Of a stretch of 33,698 bases of DNA, positions 1 to 11,754 are shown piece after piece. Origin of the DNA: an uncultured Lentisphaeria bacterium (GTDB taxonomy: Bacteria; Verrucomicrobiota; Lentisphaeria; Victivallales; Victivallaceae). The notes under the pieces are model-generated. The model saw only the letters and a list, made by a program, of their open reading frames with translations. It searched no databases and was not told the origin of the DNA. The position numbers and the translations under genes are program-made. The stretch covers positions 1-33,698 of the forward strand of contig CAIMFA010000514.1 of the NCBI GenBank assembly GCA_903840185.1. The letters run 5' to 3'. Position 1 is the first letter of the stretch; every line of letters starts with the position of its first letter.

Positions 1-658
1 CCCGGCGCCTTTCCTCGAAATGATCGTGAAAAACCGTATCACGCATGAACAGCCCGAACCGGCGATGTCCAAGTCCAATTAAATATTCCGTCAATTTCTT
101 CATCGCATCATAATTGTCAATATCCTGATAGCCGCATCCGGGAAAAGCGTAGCCTTCAACAATGAACGGAATACCGGCATCCTCAACCAGCTTAATCGTA
201 TCAGTGTTGATTTTACTGTCACGAATGAACATTAAGCCAGCCAGCAGTGCGGGATTGTTCTTAACCGTTTCAATGGTTTCTTTCAATTGCTCGTGAGATA
301 TTAATTGAAGTTGCGCATGCTCCTCCTGAGCCCGCACAAAAGCCCCGGCTATCAGAATCTGCAAAGCCTTGTGTCCCTGCAAAGGCATGACGCTGACTAC
401 GCCAATCAGCACTTTCTGTTTCCGGACGGCTGGAGAAACAAACGTGCCTTTACCGCGAATCCGGTAGATAAGACCTTCATTCTCCAGCTTTTTAAGGGTA
501 CTGCGGATTGTGTCCCGGCTGACGTCAAAATTCCGGCCTAACTCTTCTTCAGGCGGAAGCTGGCTGTCCGGAGAATACTTTCCGGAAGTAATATCAGCAT
601 GCATATTCTCAGCCAGTTGCAGATAAATCGGTTTAAAGTTGTACCGGTCCAAAATCAT
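1..658 (-). CDS. GntR-type/LacI-type hybrid transcriptional regulator (partial, C-terminus beyond window)
   Basis: This is the first 219 codons of a regulator that runs off the left window edge, read from ATG at 658. Residues 1-75 form a GntR-type winged helix-turn-helix: the sequence begins MILDRYNFKPIYLQLAE, then has VSRDTIRSTLKKLENEGLI and the RGKGTFVS wing. From about residue 82 (QKVLIGVVS) a LacI/periplasmic-binding-protein-like effector domain starts, as in AraR-type regulators. By eye it is about 70-75% identical to the regulator at 29728-30813, so the two are paralogs. A perfect-consensus promoter with an overlapping inverted repeat lies 40-70 bases upstream. The pair probably responds to a sugar and represses its own promoter (inference). 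The gene is first in the unit to the left of the glycosidase cluster, so its targets may lie outside the window. The sugar ligand cannot be told from sequence. Confidence 0.9.
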   Translation of the reverse strand, partial: MILDRYNFKPIYLQLAENMHADITSGKYSPDSQLPPEEELGRNFDVSRDTIRSTLKKLENEGLIYRIRGKGTFVSPAVRKQKVLIGVVSVMPLQGHKALQILIAGAFVRAQEEHAQLQLISHEQLKETIETVKNNPALLAGLMFIRDSKINTDTIKLVEDAGIPFIVEGYAFPGCGYQDIDNYDAMKKLTEYLIGLGHRRFGLFMRDTVFHDHFEERRR

Positions 659-693
659 GATTGATCCCGCTGCTTGCTATCGTTGTATGCTAA

Positions 694-711
694 AGTATTA
701 TATATCATACT
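694..711. promoter_or_regulatory. Putative operator, AGTAT-N8-ATACT inverted repeat
   Basis: The plus strand reads AGTAT, eight bases, ATACT, a perfect 5+5 inverted repeat covering the -10 box of the left regulator promoter. The paralogous promoter carries the same repeat with the same N8 spacing (30849-30868). Dyads over a -10 box are typical for autorepression; the binding protein is inferred to be the GntR/LacI pair. A further shared 10-mer, TATCGTTGTA, lies at 678-687 in the leader and again at 30835-30844. Confidence 0.55.
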
Positions 712-725
712 ATGTCATATGTCAA
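697..725 (-). promoter_or_regulatory. Consensus sigma-70 promoter of the left GntR/LacI regulator
   Basis: On the minus strand TTGACA (720-725) is followed by exactly 17 bases and TATAAT (697-702). This is a perfect vegetative promoter; transcription should begin near 690, giving a leader of about 32 bases before the ATG at 658. The same arrangement is found before the paralogous regulator at 30853-30881. Confidence 0.85.
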
Positions 726-812
726 TAGCATTTAGCAACCATGGAATGAAAAAAATCAAAAATATTATACGTCGCAATAGTGATTTATCGATGAGTTATT
801 TACTTTTCTATT

Positions 813-1538
813 CTATTGAGCGTTGTCCATGATTTTCAGATATGCCGCCGCATAACGCAGTCCGAATAAACGTATAGATTCGGTATCAAAATGCGTATGA
901 TCTCCGTTGCAGGTCAGATCCTCACTTGAAACAAATGCCGCATTTTTCAGAGAGGCGATAACATTCTTTGTCTGATTGACAACGGCAACATGTCCGTGAC
1001 ACGCTGGATTCAATGCCAGAAAACGGCCAAGTTCACCGGCGACAACTGGCGCGAACGGCGCATGCAATCTTTCCCTGAATCCATTGATAGTTTTCAGAAA
1101 ACGTTCGCCATAGGTCATGGCGGTTTCCGTATTTGATGCATCGGTTTCACCTTGATGCCATAAAATCCCTCCGGGTTCAATGTCCGGATTGTTTTTTACG
1201 GCACGTTCAAAAAGCCATATCGCCCGTTCAAAATTCTCATTTCCCAGCAGCCACTGTTCAAGCGAGGAGCCGCCGCGGGCGGCAGGAATAAAACCTATCC
1301 GGATATCCGGAAACTCTTTTAAGATTTCTAGCGCAAACGGCATCGCCAGACCAAGTCCGATACCCGCCGGCATATAAGGATGCTCAGCCCAGTGATGTAA
1401 CGGTTCGACGGCAATTTCCGCATTTCCGGTCGCAAAATTTAAAATGCGTTCATCACGCAGAACAGGGTATCCTGCAATTTTGCCGAATCCCTGCATGTTT
1501 GATTGCCCGGCCAGCAGAAAAACTTTTAAAGCAGACAT
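813..1538 (-). CDS. Sialate O-acetylesterase-like carbohydrate esterase (SASA family)
   Basis: This 241-residue SGNH-type esterase matches the sialate-O-acetylesterase/CE6-like family. The nucleophile block LLAGQSNMQG places Ser13 near the N-terminus. WHQGETDAS (His128) is the conserved central motif, and D213 with H216 in GDHTHF is the usual C-terminal Asp-x-x-His pair. There is no signal peptide, so it should act in the cytoplasm, removing acetyl groups from imported oligosaccharides (inference; the family acts on plant and animal O-acetyl sugars). An AAAGG ribosome site lies 8 bases before the ATG. It is the last gene of the cluster, 49 bases after the GH43-like gene, and is followed by the regulator promoter. 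No terminator is evident in 726-812. Confidence 0.88.
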   Translation of the reverse strand: MSALKVFLLAGQSNMQGFGKIAGYPVLRDERILNFATGNAEIAVEPLHHWAEHPYMPAGIGLGLAMPFALEILKEFPDIRIGFIPAARGGSSLEQWLLGNENFERAIWLFERAVKNNPDIEPGGILWHQGETDASNTETAMTYGERFLKTINGFRERLHAPFAPVVAGELGRFLALNPACHGHVAVVNQTKNVIASLKNAAFVSSEDLTCNGDHTHFDTESIRLFGLRYAAAYLKIMDNAQ

Positions 1539-1587
1539 GTTTATACCTTTGCTTCAACACCTAATTTCTTTGTGACACTATTCGATC

Positions 1588-2490
1588 TTATTCCCACGCC
1601 AGCGGGGCGATACTGACCCCGCGATGAGGGTAGTCGGCGGTGGACATGAACCACTGTCCATTCTCGTCCTGAATGATCTCCGGAGCATGAACTGTAAATT
1701 CCGCTACCAGCGGCTTCCCATGAAAATCCAGCGGCGACTCCGAGCAATAGGCATAAGACCGCGGACAGTATCCGGATGTAGTCTTATCCGCCATATCCCA
1801 TAGAGTCCAGAACAGATAGAACAGTCCGTCATAATGAACCAGAACTGGCGATTCGGTCTGATAGCTTTCTTTTGCCGGTTTGTAAATCACGACCGGATCA
1901 GACCAGTTAATGAAATCCTTTGACATAATGAGATTTATCCCGTTGCCATCGCAGCGCAGGAGGTAATAGGTGCCGTCCCAGAACGTAATATATGGATCAC
2001 GGTCGCCGCCTTTAGCATTCAACCGTCCTTTGTCAGTCCATTTGTATAAATCAGCGGAAGTGGCCAGGCCAAGATGGGAACCGACGAGCGAATATTCCTG
2101 TCCGATCCTGACGGCCGATGGAGCCCACCCGCAGTCACCCACCGATATTTTGGGCATGTCACGCCAAGACTGGAATGTTACCGCTTGAGCAAATGTGCCT
2201 TCCGGTGCGAATGCATGGAAGCACAATCCCTCGCCGGAATGACCATTGTCGCCCGGCACCCATGGTCTCGTGATTCCAAAACAGTGCCACCGGTTGCTGT
2301 CATCCTTGATGAATGTGTGATCATTGGTGCGCCAGTCCGGATAGGTCACTCCCTGCGTGTATGTGGTATTGCCGTCAGGCGAACTGACGGTCGGCAGGGA
2401 ATATACATCCGCCTGCGGCTTATAAATGTTCACCCATCTTCCAGTTACTCTGGGGATGCGATAGTTGTGAATCGAATTGCCGGTTCCCAT
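1588..2490 (-). CDS. GH43-like five-bladed beta-propeller glycosidase
   Basis: This is a 300-residue single-domain protein without a signal peptide. Its pattern is that of the GH43/GH32/GH117-type beta-propellers: an acidic residue at the start of a first blade (D57 in TNDHTFIKD), another in GGDRDPY (D165) and a glutamate in YQTESPV (E213). These fit the base, pKa modulator and acid of that fold. Repeated blade-type segments such as FWDGTYYLLR and HYDGLFYLFWT support the fold. The start ATG has GAGGAA 7 bases upstream. It lies 50 bases after the six-hairpin glycosidase gene and belongs to the same transcript. The family covers arabinofuranosidases, xylosidases, galactosidases and anhydrogalactosidases; I cannot assign the sugar. 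Confidence 0.75.
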   Translation of the reverse strand: MGTGNSIHNYRIPRVTGRWVNIYKPQADVYSLPTVSSPDGNTTYTQGVTYPDWRTNDHTFIKDDSNRWHCFGITRPWVPGDNGHSGEGLCFHAFAPEGTFAQAVTFQSWRDMPKISVGDCGWAPSAVRIGQEYSLVGSHLGLATSADLYKWTDKGRLNAKGGDRDPYITFWDGTYYLLRCDGNGINLIMSKDFINWSDPVVIYKPAKESYQTESPVLVHYDGLFYLFWTLWDMADKTTSGYCPRSYAYCSESPLDFHGKPLVAEFTVHAPEIIQDENGQWFMSTADYPHRGVSIAPLAWE

Positions 2491-2540
2491 AATCTATTCC
2501 TCGTTGATTGATTTCATAATAAATTCAGATAATGATACAT

Positions 2541-4256
2541 TTACTTAAGATCATAATGATTCCCGGATACGACAAGATTTACTCTCCCTTTGTCCAAAGA
2601 CCAAATCTGATTAGGGCTCACTTCGATAGAATGGCTGTACAACGGCGACTTAAATGAAACCGTATGCGGAACAGTATCGATCCCGATGATCCGCAACGGA
2701 TTTCCCTCCATGTCGGAATAGATTCTGACTCCGGCGGAACAGGTGAATTTATTCTCACCATTTACCGCACCGGTAAAAACGCGGCCATCATTGCGCAGTG
2801 TGAACGTTTTGTCTCCGAACTGCTGGCAGTATTCCACCTTTCCGCTATCGGCAAGTCCCGACCAGTACACCTGATCACGCTCAATATGCACCCCGAAGAA
2901 CCTTGCGACGTATTCCATAAAACCAAGAACGGTCGGCCCATAGCCGTCGCGCTTTTTGTTGTCTTTGGCAGGGTTTTCGGGATCGAACGGGTCGAATTGC
3001 TGGCTCAACACTCCTGCCGCCTTGATAACGTTCAAGTAGATGCGTCCGAGCCGGGTAAGTTCGGCGTAGCGTCCATAGTTTTCCAGTGCGCGAATCGCCC
3101 GCTGCCATGTCAATCCCTGCGGCTGACCGCTCCAGTTGTTGTCGGATATATTGCGGAACAACGGATCATTGGCGGCAATGGACGGCAGCGGCACCGGAGT
3201 GAAAAATTCCGCCGGGTTGAACAGGTGACGGGATATGAATTCGTCAGCCATCTCCTGGTCGAATATTCCATAATACATACAGCGCAGGTTGTTATGAACG
3301 AGTGTTTCCATCCACTGATTGTCGCGGTCTTTGTCATACGCCGCGCCTTTCTCCGGCCGCCAGAGATTTGACTTCAAAGCCTGCCGGACTTTCTCCGCCT
3401 GTTCACGCCAGTATCCGGCTTTACCGTCGCCAAGTTCTTCGGAGATGAGTGCGCGCGTCATCCGGTTTTCATACGAATAAGCCATCATGTCCATGGAACG
3501 CAGCGGAACTTTTATTTTTTCGGTAAGTTCGCGTTGAGAACTCCATTGATAGTAACGTTCCCTGTCCGAAGGATCAGATTGACCGGGGGTGTCTTCGCCT
3601 GCGGGCGGGTAGTCGTGAGGCCAGCGATTTGGCGAACCGCCGAAGCGGAAACAGTGGTCTTCTCCGGTATCCCAGACGCACCAGGACTGAAGGATACCCT
3701 CGCCGTCCGGATCGCGGGTCCGCCAGAGATAGGCATCGAACGTTTCAAGACACTCGGACAGCAGCTGCAAATACCCCTCAGGTTTACCCGCCATGTAATA
3801 CATTTTGAAGGCCGGATAAGGCAAGGCGTTGCCCTGGAGTTGACCGAAATCAGCCAGCAATTCCAGCGATTCCCACTCCCCGGAGGAATACATATAGACC
3901 GGATTATTTTTCCAATCTCCGACTTTGCCATTAACAATAGAGATGACCCGGCCCGCCAGACGACCGTCTGCCCGCTGGCAGAGCATGAATAATAGTTGAT
4001 TGTTCAACGCCACGCGCGGATTGCGTTTGGCATACATCTCACCGCCCATCGGCTGAGTTTCGGTGTAAACGCTCGAATAGCCTCCGCCCTCGATAAGCGC
4101 CTGCATAGTCGGGGAGAATTGAACGATATTCGCCGCCGCCAGAGTTTCTGCTTTTATCATCAAATTCTCCAGCGCCTTGTCGTCTGACTTGAATGATACC
4201 GAACATTCAGGCAGGTTAATTCCCGCCAGTTTATTACATAATTCCAGTTTATTCAT
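2541..4256 (-). CDS. Six-hairpin (MGH1/GH63-like) glycoside hydrolase
   Basis: About 571 residues with the (alpha/alpha)6 barrel features of the mannosyl-oligosaccharide glucosidase/trehalase-like superfamily. These are paired helices, a central WDTGEDHCFRFGG segment and a later GLTWQRAIRALENYG segment, followed by a C-terminal beta-rich stretch from about residue 470. No signal peptide is seen. An upstream in-frame ATG at 4310 would overlap the LacZ gene. I chose the ATG at 4256 (MNKLELCNK) because GGGAA precedes it at a suitable distance, leaving a 22-base gap after the LacZ stop. It probably acts in the cytoplasm on an imported oligosaccharide. Substrate unknown; the fold call is more secure than the family number. 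Confidence 0.75.
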   Translation of the reverse strand: MNKLELCNKLAGINLPECSVSFKSDDKALENLMIKAETLAAANIVQFSPTMQALIEGGGYSSVYTETQPMGGEMYAKRNPRVALNNQLLFMLCQRADGRLAGRVISIVNGKVGDWKNNPVYMYSSGEWESLELLADFGQLQGNALPYPAFKMYYMAGKPEGYLQLLSECLETFDAYLWRTRDPDGEGILQSWCVWDTGEDHCFRFGGSPNRWPHDYPPAGEDTPGQSDPSDRERYYQWSSQRELTEKIKVPLRSMDMMAYSYENRMTRALISEELGDGKAGYWREQAEKVRQALKSNLWRPEKGAAYDKDRDNQWMETLVHNNLRCMYYGIFDQEMADEFISRHLFNPAEFFTPVPLPSIAANDPLFRNISDNNWSGQPQGLTWQRAIRALENYGRYAELTRLGRIYLNVIKAAGVLSQQFDPFDPENPAKDNKKRDGYGPTVLGFMEYVARFFGVHIERDQVYWSGLADSGKVEYCQQFGDKTFTLRNDGRVFTGAVNGENKFTCSAGVRIYSDMEGNPLRIIGIDTVPHTVSFKSPLYSHSIEVSPNQIWSLDKGRVNLVVSGNHYDLK

Positions 4257-4278
4257 GATATTTATTCCCGGATTTGTT

Positions 4279-7509
<3,231 letters not shown>

Positions 7510-7540
7510 TCATTAGCGTTAAATCAATATATTCCACTTT

Positions 7541-9331
7541 TTAATATTGATTGAAATTATCGGGACTTCGAGACAGTATATCCCGTATTTTTGTCATATC
7601 AAACTTACACGAACGGTCATATTTGTATATTCCGTTCTGCTCCTGCTCAATATCCGTAAGCTGTGTATAGCACCATCCGGAAATATGCTGAAGTGAATTA
7701 AGTGCATCGACCATTCCTTTGAGTCGCGCATAAAACTCGTCAAGAGTCTTTGGGGCATCGCCATATCCCCATGAATTGTCGGCAAAAGGACGATCCTCAG
7801 GGAGTATCCATTTGATGCCGCCGAATTCGGCGACAATATAGGGTTGTCCCGTGTAGTCGCACTCGAATTTAGGGAAATTACGGTATACAGGTTCACCGTC
7901 CCGCGGCGAAAGCTTTTTTAGTAAATCCTCCGGACTTTGTGTGTAATCGTGGCTTGTCCACAAGTCAGTCATAACATGAACGTGTCCGCTGGCATCATTC
8001 ACCGGCCGCGTTGGATCAAGCATTTTACAGAACTTGTAGCAATCAAGCAAAAGACGATAGTGAACTCTCGGATTTGCCTCTGGCCGTGTCTCATTGTGCG
8101 GGGTCCAGGCTATGATTGACGGATGGTTGCGATCTCGGACTATGACTTCGGTCCATTCAGAAATAAAGTTGCGCGCCGAAAGCGGCAGACAGGGGTCGGA
8201 ACCCCAGCTCGCGGACTCACCCCATGTCAAATAACCCAGTTTATCTGCCCAGTAATGAAAGCGTTCCTCGAAGACTTTCTGATGGAGACGCGCACCATTG
8301 AAACCGGCCTCCATCGCAAGCTCGATATCATGTTTGAGTGCTTTGTCGCTCGGAGCAGTCCAGACGCCTTCAGGATAGTATCCTTGATCAAGCACCAATC
8401 TCAGAAATAGTGGTTTGTTGTTGAGAAAAATCCTGTTTCCTTCGATATGAATCTTGCGGAGTCCGGCGTAGCTCCTGACACTGTCAAGAATTTTCCCTGA
8501 GGCATCTGTGACCGAAAGCTCAATGTCGTAGAGAAATGGAGATTCCGGGCTCCATGTCTTCGGAGATTTCAATACCGTCTCGCAGGATACGCTGTTCATG
8601 GCGGCGGTCTCCGCGGTGCCAGCAATCCCGGAGCCATCTTTGACAACAGCCTTGAATTTAAGCCCCTGCCCTGCCTCATGGTATATGGGCGTAAAGATAA
8701 ATTTAGCGCCATCTACATCAGGAATAATCTGACATGATTCAAGACCATATTTTCCAGCGGCGTCCAGCCATACCGTCTGCCAGATCCCTGTAGTACGGGT
8801 GTAAGAGGCCGCATATGACTTGAACCTGGCACATTGCTTGCCGCCAGGCTGTGTGCCGGAACCGCCCGCACCGTTTCCGCAGAGATGTGTATCGTCATAG
8901 GCTCTTACGACCAGACTGTGCGAACAGCCGGGCTTCACCAGGCTGGTGATATCGAATTCAAAGGAGCACATGCCTCCCCAGTGCCGTCCGGCGAGTTTGC
9001 CGTCAACAAACACATCCGTCTCGTAGTCTACGCCGCCGAAGTGAAGGATTACACGTCTACCATCCCAGGCGGACGGTATTTCAATAACACGCTGATACCA
9101 CATACAGCGGATGAAGTCGGCATACGCTACTCCGGAAAGTTTACTCTCAGGACAAAATGGAACATTGATTTCTTTGCTGAAACCGTTGGATTTCTGAAAA
9201 TCGCGTTCGAGCCCAGAATCACCAAAGTCAAAATCGAAACTCCAGATGCCGTTGAGATTTATCCAGTCATTACGTTCAAACTGCGGACGTGGATGCTCCG
9301 GCCTTGGAATATTCACTTTTTTAATTTCCAT
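7541..9331 (-). CDS. GH2 family beta-glycosidase (short form)
   Basis: A 596-residue GH2 enzyme that ends at the TIM barrel and lacks the LacZ C-terminal domains, as in many beta-glucuronidases and small beta-galactosidases. It has an N-terminal jelly roll (WINLNGIWSFDFD; GGVDYETDVFVDGK), an immunoglobulin-like middle domain and a barrel with acid/base E414 in WTPHNETRPE and nucleophile E502 in VAEFGG. GIWQTVWL is the usual end of the first domain. There is no signal peptide. An AGGA ribosome site lies about 10 bases before the ATG. A 212-base gap with a possible gene remnant separates it from the GH95-like gene. Specificity (galactose, glucuronic acid or mannose) cannot be decided. Confidence 0.88.
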   Translation of the reverse strand: MEIKKVNIPRPEHPRPQFERNDWINLNGIWSFDFDFGDSGLERDFQKSNGFSKEINVPFCPESKLSGVAYADFIRCMWYQRVIEIPSAWDGRRVILHFGGVDYETDVFVDGKLAGRHWGGMCSFEFDITSLVKPGCSHSLVVRAYDDTHLCGNGAGGSGTQPGGKQCARFKSYAASYTRTTGIWQTVWLDAAGKYGLESCQIIPDVDGAKFIFTPIYHEAGQGLKFKAVVKDGSGIAGTAETAAMNSVSCETVLKSPKTWSPESPFLYDIELSVTDASGKILDSVRSYAGLRKIHIEGNRIFLNNKPLFLRLVLDQGYYPEGVWTAPSDKALKHDIELAMEAGFNGARLHQKVFEERFHYWADKLGYLTWGESASWGSDPCLPLSARNFISEWTEVIVRDRNHPSIIAWTPHNETRPEANPRVHYRLLLDCYKFCKMLDPTRPVNDASGHVHVMTDLWTSHDYTQSPEDLLKKLSPRDGEPVYRNFPKFECDYTGQPYIVAEFGGIKWILPEDRPFADNSWGYGDAPKTLDEFYARLKGMVDALNSLQHISGWCYTQLTDIEQEQNGIYKYDRSCKFDMTKIRDILSRSPDNFNQY

Positions 9332-9362
9332 TTAAACAGTATCCTTTAATTTTCGGATTGCA

Positions 9363-9524
9363 TTACTTTGATTGTATCGTTAATGAGCATCGCATAATTT
9401 TCAGCATATACTCAGAATCCAGCGGCGCCTTCCAAAATCCAAATGCACGAGGTGCATATGAAGGATCCGGATCGCTGAAATGTTTGTCCGGTGCCACCAC
9501 TATCAACTCTACGATACCGTCTCT
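9363..9524 (-). pseudogene. Possible gene remnant between GH95-like and GH2 genes
   Basis: The 212-base gap 9332-9543 holds an open stretch of about 53 codons on the minus strand. Its translation looks protein-like (VVAPDKHFSDPDPSYAPRAF, then GFWKAPLDSEYMLKIM) rather than random. It has no ATG start: only TTG at 9506 or GTG at 9500/9497 are available, and a TAA closes the frame upstream at 9525. It may be the decayed C-terminus of a lost enzyme or a short peptide gene. I do not recognise a family. Confidence 0.3.
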
Positions 9525-9543
9525 TTATGAAAAACTGCTTGCA

Positions 9544-11727
9544 TTAATTTAATCTCCGGATAAGAATTTCTTCCATTGTCGCGGTTGCGAATTCAAGCCT
9601 TTCGCCGGCAAGCGATTCGGCCTCCATACCGTTTCGCACCAGTTTGACTGTACTGTCAGGCCAGGGATTCATGATTATGCAATTGCTGCCCTTTTCGCTC
9701 AAGATCTTCACATCCAGCACCACAGTATTTCTCAACTCTGCCGAGACCAGAAAAGCTCCCCAGGTACGCAGACTCGCAAACCTGGCATCATGTTTTAACG
9801 GCCAGCACGGAAAAAGGCGGATCACTCCTTCGTAGCTTTGCAACAGCATTTCATTAATGCCTGCGGTAATTCCACCGCACGTTTCAATGCCGCCGCCCCC
9901 CTGCTCTATCAATAGATTGGGAAGAGCATGATTTTTAATTTTGCAGCGGATCATTTCCAGCATATGTTCCGGGTCCAGCAGCAGTCTGGCGGCACCCGGT
10001 GGAACCGTGTCGAAAGCATTGCCATTATGTACCCAGACCTCTTCGCCCCAGTTTGATGCATCCTCGCGGAGGATTCTGAAATATTCAGGCATGTGCTCCT
10101 GCCCCACTACAGAACACGGCCAGACCGTGCCGTGAAAAGTCAGCCTGGATGCCCCGGTTTTGGAACTGCTCGGGCCGCCTTCAGAACCTTGCGGCAGAAG
10201 CCGTCCGCCCTGCTCGACAAGCGGAAATTCGCTCAGGTGATTAAGAATATGCCGCCATTTCGCAAGCCGCTCAGCACTGATTTCCAGGCAGGAACTGATC
10301 TCGATGATTCCCTTAAAAAACATCCTGAGCAGACCAAGTGAAATAAGCGGATTGAAGTCCTCCCTTCCTTTCTCCCATCCTGGCCCTTCCCACGGACCGG
10401 CTTCATTGTAGGCATCGTTGTAAATGACGTACCGGCCGCCCTCAAACTTCAAATAATCCTCCCAGAAATTGGCGACTTCGATCAAGTACGGATAAACACG
10501 GCGCGCGTAATCCGGATCAATACTGTGATGCCAGCGCAGCAGCATCGGCACGGCACCATAAAGAGCATTACTCTTCTGTCCCCAGAATTGATGCCCGTGA
10601 TCAAGCTCGGAAGCCCGGATCGTTCCCGAATTCTCTTCGTTCTGGCGGAACAGCGCCGAACAAAAACCGCGCGGCCCGATACCGACTTCGTAATAGATAC
10701 CGCGAATATCAAGGAACTCTTTCGCGTTGCGCCTGCCCGGCTCTATATACTGGAGAAGCGGCGTATCGCAGCAGTCAGCTAATTGCAGATGGTTGGATGA
10801 GTAAAGGCCCCAGAACGGCGCCTGGTGATTGTAATTCAGATGATAATCGCCTGCCCAGGCAGGAGTATCCGTAGTGACCCAGTTTCCCCACAATCCAGGG
10901 GGGAATCCGGTATTCCTGCAGCAGCAGGCCAGAATGTACTGCGACCCGTAATAATGGCGTTCTATTAATTCGTCGTTAATATCGATGAACGATTCTGCCC
11001 AGAAATCCGCCCACCAGCGGCGATGCTCAATCTGCAATTTATCCAGCCGGTCATGATCAAGTTCTTTCACCCGGCTGATGGCATCTGCAACCGGTTTATC
11101 AGAGTCAAAACTGCTGCATACAGCCGCGACAAAACACATTTTTTGTCCGGCCTCTAAAACAACTTTTCCATTTTTTCCATCAAGTCTTTTCAATGCCACG
11201 GCGGCTTCGCACGGCCACGCCAGATCAGTTCCCTCGTAGCGCCTGCTTATAACACCGGGGTGCGCGGTGGAAATCGAATCATCGCCGGAACACGCCCAAA
11301 GATTATGCTCTATCTCCACCGCGCCGGAAATTGCGGACACTTCCACAATCAGCACGTTCTGCGTCGCCGCAACCCACGCCCGAAGTTCAAACACCACCAC
11401 GGGGTTGGAAAATATTCCGTACAGTTCACCATGAAATAAATCAACTTCAACACGATAAGAAGCGCCGTGAAGCAATGGAGCAATCAAGTCCATTCCTCCT
11501 ATCGGACGCGGCCCTCCGTTCGGGAAACCTGGTTTAGACTTCCAAAAGTCGTTCTTTGAAATCAGAAAGCGAAGCTGCTCAGGCTGTCCGCAGAGGACGA
11601 TACCCGCATCTCCGTTACCGAGCAATGCTCCGTCCACGTTCTTGTCAGACGGCACCCGCACAGGCGGATTCACGAAAACGGCCCTTTGCCGCTTCACAAT
11701 AGTTTCCGCGATTTCAGCATTACTCAT
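9544..11727 (-). CDS. GH95-like (alpha-L-fucosidase/galactosidase superfamily) glycosidase
   Basis: About 727 residues. The layout is GH95-like: an N-terminal beta-sandwich starting with DGALLGNGDAGIVLCG, a linker, an (alpha/alpha)6 barrel and a short C-terminal beta domain. The GLWGNW and HLNYNHQAPFW segments match the GH95 barrel, with N298 and N300 at the conserved Asn-x-Asn pair. E442 in NDAYNEAGPW is the likely acid, and TAGINEMLLQS followed by GVIRLFPCWP is the family end signature. At the place of the usual catalytic Asp (the IDGNFG motif in characterised members) it has IETCGG with E615, an unusual change. No signal peptide, hence cytoplasmic. I chose the ATG at 11727 because CAGGAG lies 6 bases upstream; the longer TTG reading places the ribosome site inside the gene. 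The gap to GH3 is 27 bases. Confidence 0.8.
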   Translation of the reverse strand: MSNAEIAETIVKRQRAVFVNPPVRVPSDKNVDGALLGNGDAGIVLCGQPEQLRFLISKNDFWKSKPGFPNGGPRPIGGMDLIAPLLHGASYRVEVDLFHGELYGIFSNPVVVFELRAWVAATQNVLIVEVSAISGAVEIEHNLWACSGDDSISTAHPGVISRRYEGTDLAWPCEAAVALKRLDGKNGKVVLEAGQKMCFVAAVCSSFDSDKPVADAISRVKELDHDRLDKLQIEHRRWWADFWAESFIDINDELIERHYYGSQYILACCCRNTGFPPGLWGNWVTTDTPAWAGDYHLNYNHQAPFWGLYSSNHLQLADCCDTPLLQYIEPGRRNAKEFLDIRGIYYEVGIGPRGFCSALFRQNEENSGTIRASELDHGHQFWGQKSNALYGAVPMLLRWHHSIDPDYARRVYPYLIEVANFWEDYLKFEGGRYVIYNDAYNEAGPWEGPGWEKGREDFNPLISLGLLRMFFKGIIEISSCLEISAERLAKWRHILNHLSEFPLVEQGGRLLPQGSEGGPSSSKTGASRLTFHGTVWPCSVVGQEHMPEYFRILREDASNWGEEVWVHNGNAFDTVPPGAARLLLDPEHMLEMIRCKIKNHALPNLLIEQGGGGIETCGGITAGINEMLLQSYEGVIRLFPCWPLKHDARFASLRTWGAFLVSAELRNTVVLDVKILSEKGSNCIIMNPWPDSTVKLVRNGMEAESLAGERLEFATATMEEILIRRLN

Positions 11728-11754
11728 ATTCATCTCCTGAGTCAAATGTAAAAC

